DNA of 64,000 bases from Schistocerca nitens (GCF_023898315.1 NC_064622.1:270869503-270933502); one strand, 5' to 3'; counted from the first letter of the stretch, positions 50,160 through 61,644 are shown. The notes: a model not told the origin generated them from the sequence alone. Translations and numbers: made by a program.

Positions 50160-51506
50160 ATGTTAAACTCCGCCCGAACGGGCTCACTCTTGACCGTCGC
50201 CTCTCCTGGACCCCCCATCTCCGGACGATCCAAGCCAAGGCACGCTCCCGACTCCGCCTTCTCAAGCTCCTTTCTGGCCACACATGGGGTCTGGACCCCT
50301 CCACCATCCTCCACACCTATAAATCCCTCATCCGCCCTATCCTCTGCTATGCCCATCCTGCCTGGATCTCCGCCCCTCCTACCTTCTACAAATCCCTTCA
50401 AATCCTGGAACGCCATGCGCTCCACCTCGCCTATTGCATCCGCCTCCCCTCCCCCACGTGGATCCTGTATGACCTAATTCTGTTACCACACCTCCTTCTT
50501 TTCCTTGAACGGATACGGATCCTCTGCACCTCCCGCAAACTTGATCCCCCTCACCCGCAAACTTGATCCCCCTCACCCGCTTGTCTCTCCCATCCTTTCC
50601 CACCCCAATCCACTGCTGCGCCTGTACTCCCACATCTCACCCGCTCTCCAACTCTCCACACTCCATACCCTTGCCCAAGGTGGCTTCCACCCCCTCTCTG
50701 ATGATGCCCTCATCCGCTCCATCTACCCCTCCTACCAACTTCGATCCTCCCCTCCCTCCACCTGTGTTGTTCCCCCAGGGCACCCTCTCTCCCTCCTCTC
50801 TTCCTCCATCCTTCCTCTCGCCCCCAGGCTTCCACTAACTCCCCTACCTTCTCCCCTCCCCCTCCTTTCTCCTCTGCCACTGGCATCTACACCCTCCCCC
50901 TGTCCCTTCTACCCACACCTCTTCCCTTTGGCAGGTCCCCAGCTTTGTGCGTGAACAGTGAATCTTCGTGCGCCGGAGATCGTCGCGAGAGGTTGTGTGT
51001 GTCTTCGTGTTTGTGCTTAAGTGTTTCTCTGTTTGTGCTCCACCATTCACGTGAGTAATTTCTGACTTCTCCGTTTGTGTACCAGTGATGAACGTTTTGC
51101 CGGCCGAAGTGGCCGTGCGGTTAAAGGCGCTGCAGTCTGGAACCGCAAGACCGCTACGGTCGCAGGTTCGAATCCTGCCTCGGGCATGGCTGTTTGTGAT
51201 GTCCTTAGGTTAGTTAGGTTTAACTAGTTCTAAGTTCTAGGGGACTAATGACCTCAGCAGTTGAGTCCCATAGTGCTCAGAGCCATTTGAACCATTTTTT
51301 TGATGAACCTTTTTTTCTTCGGACAATGTGCCTGTGAACGGCTACATGTATTTTAATATGTCTGTCTACTGTTTTATCCACCATGTTCGTTTTGTTTTTA
51401 TGTCTCTCTTTACACTGTCTGTGATATCTGTGGCCGAAGAGCGGCATAGACACGCCGCTGCCGGCCTACCTTCCATGTAAAGGTGTCAAAATAACAATAA
51501 AGAAAA
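50160..51506 (+). pseudogene. Jockey-like LINE-4, RT tail, 3' UTR and poly(A) signal
   Basis: A third LINE type, C-rich in its coding part. The plus-strand reading from 50182 has G-L-T-L-D-R-R-L-S-W-T-P-H-L and R-S-R-L-R-L-L-K, S-L-I-R-P-I-L-C-Y-A-H-P-A-W and L-E-R-H-A-L-H-L-A-Y-C-I-R: the region after the RT catalytic core in Jockey-type LINEs. A 22-bp tandem duplication at 50532-50575 shifts the frame. A later frame (50505-50954) ends at 50954. The 3' UTR, with a SINE at 51100-51300, ends in AACAATAAAGAAAA at 51506. The catalytic part is truncated away. Confidence 0.7.
51100..51300 (+). mobile_element. SINE-A copy in the LINE-4 3' UTR, 13-bp TSD
   Basis: TGATGAAC-TTTT occurs at 51087-51099 and 51301-51313 with one mismatch. 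The head begins CCGGCCGAAGTGGCCGTGCG and has AAAGGCG in place of CTAGGCG in the A-box region, so this copy comes from a slightly different subfamily. The tail is GAACCATTTTTT. Confidence 0.92.
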
Positions 51507-51785
51507 GCCATGAAGGCCCAACGGTACCGACCGGTCGCCGTGTCATCCTCAAACACAGGCAGCACTGGATATGGATGCGGATATGGAGGGGAATATGGTC
51601 AATAAGGTCAGTTTAGGAGACTGGGGCCATTACTTCTCATTCACGTAGCTCCTCAGTTTGCCTCACAAGGGCTGAGTGCACCTCGCTTGCAGACAGCTCT
51701 CAGAGCTAACTCAGCCAGACAGGGCTTAACTTCGGTGATCTGACGGGAACCGGTGCTACCACTGCAGTAAGGCCCTTGACACCTG
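51507..51785 (-). mobile_element. 5S-rRNA-headed SINE, partly deleted
   Basis: On the minus strand it starts with GCCTTACTGCAGTGGTAGCA, then GTTCCCGTCAGATCACCGAA and GTTAAGC, a recognisable internal promoter part of 5S rRNA. The body follows: CAGCCCTTGTGAGGCAAACT and GAGGAGCTACGTGA, then TCCATATCCGCATCCA, GAGGATGACACGGCG and GGGCCTTCATGGC. The middle of the 5S head (the CTTGGATGGGTGACC part) is missing. It ends exactly where LINE-4 ends, tail to tail. Confidence 0.8.
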
Positions 51786-52250
51786 TCTAATAAATCGGTA
51801 ATTTTTCGGTGATAGCCTGCCATATTCAAAGCCACTGTAATGTGCTCTGGTCAGTGCGTAAAGAAGATGTTTCAGAGGGCAGAGTTTGTGTGGCCCCGAA
51901 GGCCACTAGGATGACATCAGTGACCACCTTGACGTAAGTGGTACGCGGACCGCTGGGACCACGGGAAATGTCCCATTATCTTCACCGCAGCGTTCCGCTG
52001 GAGGGGACAGCACAGGACAGCAATCAGACGGTCGGCCAGTCAACGCATGCGCATCACGGCTTCACGTCGCACCGTTGCAGCGTACAGCGTCTCCATTGAG
52101 AGGGTGACGACTGCGATGCGATGCCACGTTCAGTACACGTCTGTTTAGCATTATTTATTTACGTCCATCGCTACTTAAATATTCCCCTATTTATTTTCAT
52201 CTAATCAGTAGTTATGAGCAGTGACGATAGCACAACGAATTCATACAGTG
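51786..52250. other. Spacer, no gene recognised
   Basis: No motif recognised; GC content is higher than in the following region. Confidence 0.35.
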
Positions 52251-52610
52251 GTTCCCATTATTTCTGAGACCATAACCCACGAACTTATCGTGCAACATTA
52301 GGACACATTCTGACTTCAAACGTAACGAGGCATTTCAAACAGAATGACTACCCTCATGTCATCCAGCTCTGATTCCACAAACGTCGGTCAAGCGAAACCC
52401 AAAGCGTGCTTGCACGACATCCTGGAAGGCATGGATTAGGTAGACGTAGTGTTTATTAAATCCCAAAAAGCATTTGGCTCAAAATCAGATCAAAGCTTAT
52501 TAACGAGAGTACAAAGAAATTGAGTATCGAGCAAAATTTTTGATTGGATTGATGATTTCTTGGTGGAAAACGCAGCATGTTATCCTGGGTGCACAGTCAT
52601 CGACAGATTG
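52250..52610 (+). pseudogene. CR1/L2-like RT fragment, strongly decayed
   Basis: Plus-strand frames together read H-I-L-T-S-N-V-T-R-H-F-K-Q, F-H-K-R-R-S-S-E-T-Q, then S-Q-K-A-F-G-S-K-S-D-H-S-L-L-T-R-V and D-W-I-D-D-F-L. This follows the order H-x-L-x-S-N...F-R-K-x-R-S-C-E-T-Q...F-x-K-A-F-D-x-V-x-H-x-x-L-L-x-K-V of L2/Rex1-type RT. The catalytic box is absent. The end near 52610 is abrupt. Confidence 0.5.
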
Positions 52611-52611
52611 T

Positions 52612-54456
52612 AACCTTCCACTTCCTAATCGGCTTACTGGATTGCGATATAATTGACCGTGATCGCGTATGCCTAACGAAATTTTACACTGAATAGGGCT
52701 ATCGTTACTGAAGGAAAATAACTCTGGTTAGTTGGAGTAAAGTGTACAACAAACTCTCCTGAAGGTAGAATCTATTCTAAATTTAAGCTAAATTTAGATG
52801 ATAGTTTTGAAATGGGTGGAAGATAGTGCAATCGCTCACGAACTGCACAGGCAGGAAAAAGGGCACCAAGTAATATTTACTACAAAAATAACTGCTAACA
52901 CTAAGAAAACACTGATTAGCTAAAAGAGGGATAATTAAACGGTCGCCTGCCCGCTAGGGCAACGAATCTCCTGCATCTTGAGAAAGATAATGGCAGAGAA
53001 ATTGAAGCAAATAATCACTGGCGAGGAAACAGAAGGTAGTCACGCTTTTCTACAACACAACACTTCACGAGAAAATAAGTGAATGAGAAAGCACTGAGTT
53101 TGCAGTTACTTAGTCTGAAATACTAAATTTTGACAGTAACGTTAAATGAAATTACTGGTTAAATAAATGACGGGCTTAAATTGAACTTCGTTACGTAAAA
53201 AAACAAAAAAAAATTCAGTAACGTCAGTGTAACGGGATGCAAAATTTAGAAAAAAGCAAGCAATTTTCTTTTGATTATTGGAAGATTGAACTAAATTTAC
53301 TTTAAGCAAATGAGAAATTGATTTTACTTTTAAAATAACAACAATAAAATACATACCAAGCCAGCAGTAGTCACTCGCTAATCCAAATACAGAATAAATG
53401 AAATTGCGCGCTCTTAATTTGTGCTGTATCATTAGTTATTAGTTTTGCCAGTGAAATTTTACTTTACTTTAAGTAGCCTCTGTTATGCACTACAAGAATG
53501 AACAGTTACTGAGGCAGAAAATTTAGACTGAAACTAGTCAGTACCAAATACAACAAACTGGCAGTAAATATTTAATCATTTTTTTATATTATTACGACAC
53601 TCGATGATTACATGGAAAGGAAAGGGACCCTTCTTGGTAATAAGGTCTGAGTACAATGACGACACAGATGCCCAACAAGTTTTCACTATTGCAAGCTTTT
53701 ATTCAAGTTATTCATACTCCGTGAAAGATATGCTGCTGGGTACGCCTCTACATTATTATGTTTGCCAGTTAACAGTCTTACGAAGCTGTAGCTGTGCGGA
53801 CGAGGAAGAATGTAGCCGACGACAATGCTGAACTGCCGTTGTTGTTGCTGCTGCTGCTCGATAAGAAGAACCCCGAACCATCTCCAGAGCCACGGATAAT
53901 TATGGGATAGGCAGTAGTTGGACTTGCAGCTTCCTTCGCCTGCCCACTCCTACCGTGTTCTCAGTACTTTCAGATTAACGAATCAGCCGCGTCTGCACTG
54001 GCGCGAGCATAGCTGCCTGCACCCCTCGTCTGCGGGAGCGCCCAGCAAACACATCAACACTCTGTCATAACTCAAGCTGTTCTGCTTCCTCTCTGCTCAC
54101 AACGCGACAGAGACTCTCCACACGCAAAGCTAAACAGTGGCACAGGTACTACCATTTCGTCGTTGCTATCGTTGCATTTCAATAAAGTTCCTTTGGCTAT
54201 TACCCAGCAATTGACAATAGTTCCATTATAATTACCATCAGAAATATACAGTCAAAATGAAAAACACTAGTACTTCGATTACGTGTTAAATATAGTTTGT
54301 GTAATACAGTTTACAATTTCAGAATCAAAATTACAGTGCAACTTATCAACGGATATCAAACGGCGAAAATTTTCATCTACATTTTCATTGTTACAAGATA
54401 TAGAGATAAATTCGAGGATGGCCCAGGAAAGTGTGCTGGGTCTCTTCCTGTTCATG
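52612..54456. other. Spacer, no gene recognised
   Basis: AT-rich to about 53590, then GC-rich with a short ATG frame at 53604-53831 that has no recognisable motif. A GCTGCTGCTGCT run lies near 53846. No RNA gene or TE end was identified. Confidence 0.35.
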
Positions 54457-54458
54457 TA

Positions 54459-55896
54459 CACTATGTGATCAAAAGAATCCGGACACCTGGCTGAAAATGA
54501 CTTATAAGTTCATGGCGCCCTCCATCGGTAATGCTGGAATTCAGTATGCTGTTGACCCACCCTTAGCCTTGATGATAGCTTCCATCCCCGCGGGCATACG
54601 TTCAATCAGGCGCTGGAAGATTTCTTAGGGAATGGTAGCACGAAGTGCTGCACTGAGGAGAGGTATCGATGTCGGTCGGTGAGGCCTGGCACGAAGTCGG
54701 CGTTCCAAAACATCGTAAAGGTGTCCTATAGGATTCAGGTCAGGACTCTGTGCAGGCCAGTCCATTACAGGGATGTTATTGTCGAGTAATCACTCCGCCA
54801 CAGGCCGTGCATTAAGTACAGGTGCTCGATCGTGTTGAAAGATGCAATCGCCATCCCCGAATTGTTAACAGTGGGAAGCAAGAAGGTGCTTAAAACATCA
54901 ATGTAGCCCTGTGCTGTGATAGTGCCACGCGAAACAACAAGGGGTGGGAGCCCCCTACACGAAAAACACAACCACACCATAACACCACCGCCTCCGAATT
55001 TTACTGTTGGCACTTCACACGGCCGGCCGGAGTGGCCGAGCGGTTCTAGGCGCTGCAGTCTGGAACCGCGCGACCGCTGCGGTCGCGGGTTCGAATCCTG
55101 CCTCGGGCATGGATGTGTGTGATGTCCTTAGGTCAGTTAGGTTTAAGTAGTTCTAAATTCTAGGGGACTGATGACCTCAGCAGTTAAGTCCCATAGTGCT
55201 CAGAGCCATTTGAACCACTACACACGCTGGCAGACGACGTTCACCGGGCATTCGCCATACCCGCACCCTGCCATCGGATCTCCACATTGTGTACCGTGAT
55301 CCGTCACTCCACACAACGTTTTTCCACTGTTCAATGGTCCAATGTTTACGCCCCTTACACCAAGCGAGGCGTCGTTTCGCATTTACCGGCGTGATGTGGG
55401 ACTTACGAGCAGCCGCTCGACCATGGAATCCTAGTTTTCTCACCTTCCGCTTAACTGTGTTATTTCTTGCAGTGGATCCTGATGCAGTTTGGAAATCCTG
55501 TGTGATGGTCTGGATAGACGTCTGCCTATTACTCATTACGACCCTCTTCAACTATCGGCTGTCACTGAAGTCAACAGACGTGGTCGGCCTGTACGCTTTT
55601 GTACTGTACGTGTCCATTCACGTTTCCACTTCACTATCACATCGGAAACAGTGGACGTAGGGATGTTTAGGAGTGTGGAAATCTAGCGTACAGACGTATG
55701 ACACAAGTGACGCTCAATCACGGATAGCGTTCGAAGTCCGTGAGTTCCGCGGAGCGCCCCATTCTGCTCTCTCACGGTGTCTAATGACTACTGAGGTCGC
55801 TGACATGGAGTACCTGGCAGTAGGTGGCAGCACAATGCACCTATTATGAAAAACTTCTCTTTTTGGGGGTGTCCGGATACTTTTGATCACATAGTG
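54459..55896 (-). mobile_element. Tc1-like element, CACTATGTGATC family, split by a SINE
   Basis: The left end CACTATGTGATCAAAAGAAT is mirrored by the right end with one change; TA at 54457-54458 and 55897-55898. Minus-strand transposase pieces: 55177-55551 (R-Q-T-S-I-Q-T-I, R-K-S-H-I-T-P, W-S-D-G-S-R-Y with first Asp present), the SINE, then G-G-G-G-V-M-V-W and F-Q-H-D-R-A-P-V (second Asp present). The Glu of P-I-E-H-L-W is replaced by Gly (D-L-N-P-I-G-H-L-Y-D near 54745-54760). In-frame stops also occur. Inactive. Confidence 0.85.
55021..55215 (+). mobile_element. SINE-A copy, 11-bp TSD
   Basis: CACTTCACACG at 55011-55021 and CACTACACACG at 55216-55226 (one mismatch). Head GGCCGGCCGGAGTGGCCGAG, B box GGTTCGAATCC, tail GAGCCATTTGAAC. 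It lies in the transposase gene between its first and second catalytic blocks. Confidence 0.92.
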
Positions 55897-56059
55897 TATA
55901 CTGATGACATGATAGGCAATATTACACTACTGGCCATTAAAATTGCTACACCAAGAACAACTGCAGATGATAAACGGGTATTCATTGGACAAATATATTA
56001 TACTAGAACTGACAAGTGATTACATTTTCTCGCAGTTTGGGTGCATAGATCCTGAGAAT

Positions 56060-57312
56060 TCAGTACCAAGAACAACCACCTCTGAACTTAATAACGGCCT
56101 TGATACGCCTGTTGAGTCAAACAGAGTTTGGATGGCGTGTACAGGTATAGCTGCTCATACAGCGTCAACACGATACCACAGTTCATCAAGAGTAGTGACT
56201 GGCGTATTGTGTCGAGCCAGTTGCTCGGCCACCATTGAGCAGACGTTTTCAATTGGTGAGAGATCTGGAGAACGTGCTGGCCAGGGCAGCAGTCGAACAT
56301 TTTCTGTATCCAGAAAGGCCTGTACAGGACCTGCAACATGCGGTCGTGCATTATCCTGCTGAAATGTAGGGTTTCGCAGGGATCGAATGAAGGATAGATG
56401 GCTCAAATGGTTCAAATGGCTCTGAGCACTATGGGACTCAACTGCTGAGGTCATAAGTCCCCTAGAACTTAGAACTACTTAAACCTTACTAACCTAAGGA
56501 CAACACACACATCCATGCCCAAGGCAGGATTCGAACCTGCGATCGTAGCGGTCGCGCGGTTCCAGACTGTAGCGCCAGAACCGCTCGGCCACCAGCGGCC
56601 GGCGAATGAAGGATAGAGCCACGGGTCGTAACAAATCTGAAATGTAACGTCCACTGTTCAATGTGCCGTCAATGCTAACAAGAGGTGACCGAGACGTGTA
56701 ACCAATGGCACTCCATACCGTCACGTCGGGTGATACGCCAGTATGGCGATGACGAATACACGCTTCCAATGTGCGTCCTCCGCGATGTCGCCAAACACGG
56801 ATGCGACCATCATGATGCTGTAAACAGAACCTGGATTCATCCGAAAAAATTACGTTTTGCCAGTCGTGCACCCAGGTTCGTCGTTGAGTACACCATCGCA
56901 GGCGCTCCTGTCTGTGATGCTGTGTCAAGGGTAACCGCAGCCATGGTCTCCGAGCTGATAGTCCACGCTGCTGCAAACGTCGTCGAACTGTTCGTGCAGA
57001 TGGTTGTTGTCTTGCAAACGTCCCCATCTGTTCACTCAGGGATCGAGACGTTGCACGATCCCTTACAGCCATGCGGATAAGATCCTTGTCCTCTCGACTG
57101 CTAGTGATACGAAGCCGTTGGGATCCAGCACGGCGTTCCGTATTACCCTCCTGAACCCACCGATTCCATATTCAGCTAACAGTCATTTGATCTCGACCAA
57201 CGCGAGCTGCAATGTCGCAATACGATAAACCGCAATCGCGATAGACTACAATCCGACCTTTATCAAAGTCGGAAACGTAATGGTACGCATTTCTCCTCCT
57301 TACACGAGGCAT
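56060..57312 (-). pseudogene. Tc1-like (DD34E) transposase, copy 2, broken
   Basis: The start Met at 57312 gives M-P-R-V-R-R-R-N-A-Y. A TGA follows in the first helix-turn-helix (T-V-S-stop-I-W-N-R-W). The long frame 56494-57072 has S-A-R-T-V-R-R-R-L-Q-Q-R and V-I-F-S-D-E-S-R-F-C, so the first catalytic Asp is kept here, unlike copy 1. After the SINE: F-Q-Q-D-N-A-R-P-H and L-S-P-I-E-N with 34 residues between Asp and Glu. A further stop follows D-A-V. All three catalytic residues survive, but stops and the SINE make it inactive. Confidence 0.87.
56399..56602 (-). mobile_element. SINE-A copy in Tc1 copy 2, 15-bp TSD
   Basis: CGAATGAAGGATAGA at 56384-56398 and 56603-56617, exact. The SINE is complete and minus-strand. 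Confidence 0.93.
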
Positions 57313-57689
57313 CACAACAACATTTCACCAGGCAACACCGGTCAACTGCTGTGTGTATATGAGAAATCGGTTGGAAACTTTCCTCATGTCAGCACGTTGT
57401 AGGTGTCGCCATCGGCGCCAACCTTGTGTGAATGCTCTGAAAAGCTAATCATTTGCATCTTCATCCTGTCGGTTAAATTTCGCGTCTATAGCACGTCATC
57501 TTCGTGGTGTAGCAATTTTAATGGCCAGTAGTGTAATAGCAGACTTTTCTGCATGTGGTTTAACTATCGACAATGAAGCGCTGTCTGAAAAAGCTTGATA
57601 TTTCAAAGTAGTGCAAAGTAATTTGCTTTAAATGTTGAGAAATGCAAGACTGTGCACATCGCAAAACACAAAAGTATAGTGTACTTTTT

Positions 57690-58250
57690 TTGTCATCAGA
57701 CTTTTGACTGGTTTCATGCAGTCTGCCTTAAATTCCCCTGCTGCGCCAATCTTTTCGTCTCACAGTAGCATTTGCAACCTATGTCCTTAATTATTTGCTG
57801 TCTTTCTCTATAGTTTTACGTTCCTACAACTCCCTCCAATACTATGGAAGTTTTTCCTTGATGTCTTAACAGATAGCCTATCAGCCTATTCCTTATTTTT
57901 TTCAGTGTTTTGCATGTATTCCTTTCTTCACCGAATCTGCGGAGCACCTCCTCATTCTTTATCTCATCAGCCCAATTTTCAGCATTCGTCTGTAGCACTA
58001 CATCTCAAATGCCTCGATTCTCTTCTGTTTCGATCTTCGCACAGTCCATGTTTCACTGCCATACTTCATCTACTTTGTGACCATCAATTCTGACGTTAAG
58101 TTTCTTGCTGTCCTCATTTCTGCTACTTCTCATTACTTTCGGCAGTTTTCGATTAACTCTCAGTGCATATTCTGTACTCATTAGACTGTTCATCCCATTC
58201 AACATGTCCTGTAATTCTTCTTCACTTTCACTGAGGATAGCAATGTCAAA
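57690..58250 (-). pseudogene. LINE-2a 3' half (left part of a split copy)
   Basis: Minus-strand frames read E-E-V-L-R-R-F-G-E-E-R, N-R-L-I-G-Y-L-L-R-H-Q and, further right, L-N-G-M-N-S-L-M-S-T-E-Y-A-L-R-V-N-R. The right border (GATAGCAATGTC, encoding D-I-A-I-L of F-A-D-D-I-A-I-L) continues at about 61764 (AGCGAATCTCATTGATATCC). The two blocks are one LINE copy divided by 3.5 kb of DNA transposon sequence. Confidence 0.75.
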
Positions 58251-58404
58251 ACCTCTAGCCTCCGTAGGTATGATATGTCATACCACTAGTCTAAAATTTT
58301 TTTACGCGTCTTTCTATCGCTTTAGCTAGAGCGCCTGCCGGTATCGCAGGAGTATACATTTAGCGCATTCTATTCGTCATTTGTTTAAACTTCTTCACGC
58401 CATC

Positions 58405-59012
58405 AACATGTGGTGACGAAGCGTCATTCACCAACAGCGGTAACGTAAACCGGCATAATATGCACTATTGGGCAACGGAGAGTCCACGATGGCTACGAGA
58501 AGTGGAGCATCAGCGACCTTGGCGGGTTAATGTATGGTGCGGCATTATGGGAGGAAGGATAATTGGCCCCCATTTTATCGATGGCAATCTAAATGGTGCA
58601 ATGTATGCTGATTTCCTACGTAATGTTCTACCGATGTTCCTACAAGATGTTTCACTGAATGACAGAATGACGATGTACTTCCAACATGATGGATGTTCGG
58701 CACATAGCTCGCGTGCGGTTGAAGCGGTATTGAATAGCATATTTTATGACAGGTGGATTGGTCGTCGAAGCACCATACCATGGTCCGCACGTTCACCGGA
58801 TCTGACGTCCCCGGATTTCTTTCTGTGGGGAAAGTAGAAAGATATTTGCTATCGTGATCCACCGACAACGCCTGATAACATGAGTCAGCGCATTGTCAAT
58901 GCATGTGCGAATATTACGGAAGGCGAACTACTCGCTGTTGAGAGGAATGTCGTTACACGTATTGCCAAATGCATTGAAGTTGACGGACATCATTTTGAGC
59001 ATTTATTGCATT
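58405..59012 (+). pseudogene. DD41D-type (VISITOR-like) transposase, C-terminal half
   Basis: The plus-strand reading starts at about D-E-A-S-F-T-N-S-G and continues N-R-H-N-M-H-Y-W, V-N-V-W-C-G-I-M-G, G-P-H-F-I-D-G-N-L, Y-F-Q-H-D-G-C-S-A-H and P-W-S-A-R-S-P-D-L-T-S-P-D-F-F-L-W-G-K. I count 41 residues between the second and third catalytic Asp, the DD41D spacing of the VISITOR group of Tc1/mariner. A stop comes at 58837, then the frame goes on to H-H-F-E-H-L-L-H at 59012. The DNA-binding half is missing. Downstream sequence to about 59330 looks like its 3' non-coding end. Confidence 0.72.
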
Positions 59013-59649
59013 AATGAGGTATTTACAGGTAATCACGTTGTAGCAGCAAGCGATCTCAGCAATGGTAAGTTCACAAAGGTACATGTATCACATTGGAACA
59101 ACCGAAATAAAATGTTCAAACGTACCTACGTTCTGTATTTTAATTTAAAAAACCTACCTATTACGAGCTGTTCGTCTAAAATTGTGAGCCATGTGTTTGT
59201 GACTATTACAGCGCCATCTATCACAAAGTGAAAAAAGTGGTCCAACTAAGACATTCATGTGGGTTCCTATTTAAAAAAACGCAGCTGATATCCGTTTGAC
59301 CTATTGTCATCTAGCAGGCCAATTGGCCCGGTCACGATCAATGGACCACCCTATATATATTCGCAAATGGTTCATTTATCCTGTAAATAAATATCTCTAC
59401 CGAGAAACTACTCTTCATGAACAAAATGTTCTACTTAATTGCAGGTGTCATCCCTTATACCTCGGGACTCTACTACAATAAATTTCCTATCATTGTTTAC
59501 ATGCTTACAGTGGCGCGTGTGTTTATTTCTTCGTTTTTTTGCTAAATGTTCTTCTGTTTTCTGTCGTTATCTTGTATTAAATTACTTGTTTTCCTTACAT
59601 GTAAATAAATTGGGTATTTATTGTATTACTTTAATGAAAATAATGAACT

Positions 59650-61519
59650 CAGTAATCCCATTTTTCCCTACTCTAGGGCTAACTGATGAAGAACTAGCGG
59701 AACTTTTGCAGTGGAAGATCCAAATATTTCTGAATTTGATCTGTCTGAACAAGAACATCAGCTTGATATAGCTGTCAGATTACAAACTCCGGCTGCTGAT
59801 GAGTCATCATCCGAATCAGATGACGGTGGGGTACCTTTGAGTGAGATCCAACACAGAGGTGCAAAATGGAGACACATGGCAGAGTCAGCAGTTGCTAGAT
59901 ACAAATTTATGTGGCATATTTAACGTATAGTTTGCAAATATTTATGTTATTTTACTTTAATTTCTAGGTTTAATCCTGAGGTACCAGAATTTGCAACACC
60001 TGAAATTCCACCTGTGAAGTCACCATTTGAATATTTCAGGTAATATATTGAGCAAACATTGTTTGATGATATGTCTTACTATAAACATTTACCGTCATGT
60101 TACACTAATAGGGAAGTCAATGGACTGTAGTGGAGCAGAATTAAGAAAGTTTTGGGGGTGTTAGTATGCTGATTGCATTGCTGGGGTTCCCTAGAGTGAG
60201 AATGTGTTGGGAAAGGCGAACACGTTATCCGCTGATTGCAGATACAATTAGCAGGGACAGGTTTTACGCGAGAAGAAATAATCTGGAAGTGGTTAATGAC
60301 TATGCTGTATCAGAGGAAACCAAATGAAGTGACAGTTATTGGAAGATACGACCACTCCTTGACAGACTAAGAAAGCATTTCGAAATCATCCCCGACCAAC
60401 TCATGCATGTATAGATGAGCAGATGATACTGTTTACAGGTCAAGTAAGGACAGGACAGTATGTTAGGGGTAAACCTCAACCAGTTGGCTTGAAGAACTAG
60501 CTACATCCAACGGTGTACCAGTTGACTTTTTGCTATACCAAGAAAAGGGTAAAGATATCACGTCTGGAAAAATTCCAGTACCTGACAACCTTGATATCGG
60601 AGGGCGTGTTGTTCTAAAACTTCCAGATTCCTTACCACCTGGGTCACTAATATACATTGATACAGACTTCACATCTGTCCCCTTACTAGATAGTCTCCTA
60701 AGTCATGGGCCAATCTCAGCACCTGGAACTATCATGGCTAATCGTCTTCTAAAAGCTGTAAATTTCAAGAGAGATTTAGATCTGAAAAGGGAGAGCAGAG
60801 GTTTTTTTGATCAGGTTGTAAGGAGTGATGAAAAATTAGGTGCAATGAAATGGTTTGACAATAAACCTATTTACGTTGCATCTTTTGCTTTTGGTATTCA
60901 TCCCACAGTCCAAATTCAACATTGGTCAAAGATAAGATTTATGTCCAAATTCCTAGGCCAAATACAGTTACCGAATGTAACAAATATATGGGTGGCGTGG
61001 ATCTCCTGGATAGGGTAGTGGGAAAATACCCAATGAGAAGCAGAACTAACAAATGGACAGTACGCGTGATCCACCACTTTATAGATTATGTTGTTGCAGA
61101 AGCTTGGCTAGAATATAGGCAAGCAACGCAAAGCAATAAATTTATGAGAAAATACATGATGCAATATCAAACTTTCAAGCTTGATGTTTCACAAAATCTT
61201 ATTTTCTATGGTGTGCCAGAAAATGAGCAAAGATCAGACTCGAGCAATGATGATGATGATGATGATGATGATGATAATGATGATGATGGAGGTCCACCAG
61301 CAAAACGGGCAAGAGCACCAAAAGCTTTACCATCTTTGCCATTCAGGGTATCAAATGCTAAGCACATGCCTCAGATGATGAATAACATACAGAAAAATAG
61401 ATCAAAATGCTGGTTAGAGGGTAGTAGAGGTCTAACGTTTGTATGATGTAGCACATGTCAGATATTCCTGTGTTTTACATCTGAAAGAAATTGTTTTGCT
61501 CTTTTTCACAAGAAGTGAA
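59650..61519 (+). pseudogene. piggyBac-type transposase, broken
   Basis: Plus-strand pieces in family order: acidic N-terminus (L-S-E-Q-E-H-Q-L then S-S-E-S-D-D-G-G), P-E-I-P-P-V-K-S-P-F-E-Y-F near 60010, C-I-D-E-Q-M-I-L-F-T-G-Q and Y-V-R-G-K-P-Q-P-V-G-L-K near 60410-60490 (first catalytic Asp), I-Y-I-D-T-D-F-T-S-V-P-L-L near 60655 (second), and N-K-Y-M-G-G-V-D-L-L-D-R near 60985 (third). An Asp-rich run lies at about 61248-61288. After V-stop at 61443 the frame continues C-S-T-C...C-F-T...C-F-A-L-F-H, the Cys/His-rich end typical of piggyBac proteins. Stops and frame changes near 59922, 60050-60500 and 60945. Confidence 0.85.
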
Positions 61520-61626
61520 TTTGAAATTATGTTACGTTTTTCACACAAAAACAGGGTTACTTTATATGTTAAGAATAATTTTGTTGTAATAATCATTTGT
61601 ATCACTTTGTATTAACATAGATAGCA

Positions 61627-61644
61627 GGTATCACATGTGATACC
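61627..61644. repeat. 18-bp perfect palindrome downstream of piggyBac
   Basis: GGTATCACATGTGATACC equals its own reverse complement. A similar, imperfect form GGTATGATATGTCATACC lies at 58267-58284 (three differences). They bracket the piggyBac gene and may be subterminal repeats of the element. Confidence 0.6.

Larger units (their letters stand above)
55925..57533 (-). mobile_element. Tc1-like element, CACTACTGG family, copy 2
   Basis: TIRs CACTACTGGCCATTAAAATT at the left and exact complement at the right, TA at 55923-55924 and 57534-57535. Apart from the SINE and its duplicated target the length is about 1390 bases, close to the 1403 of copy 1 at 32693-34095, and much of the sequence is alike. 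Confidence 0.93.

Noticed and set aside
50505-50954. Proline-rich host protein
   Set aside because: The frame is a shifted reading of a C-rich Jockey-like LINE after a 22-bp duplication, and it lacks independent support.
52612-53660. Possible LTR starting TGTAACCTTCC with CAGAT on both sides
   Set aside because: The right border (GACGACA then CAGAT) was found only by looking for a match. No promoter or polyadenylation order supports it, and a 5-bp match over a kilobase is expected by chance.
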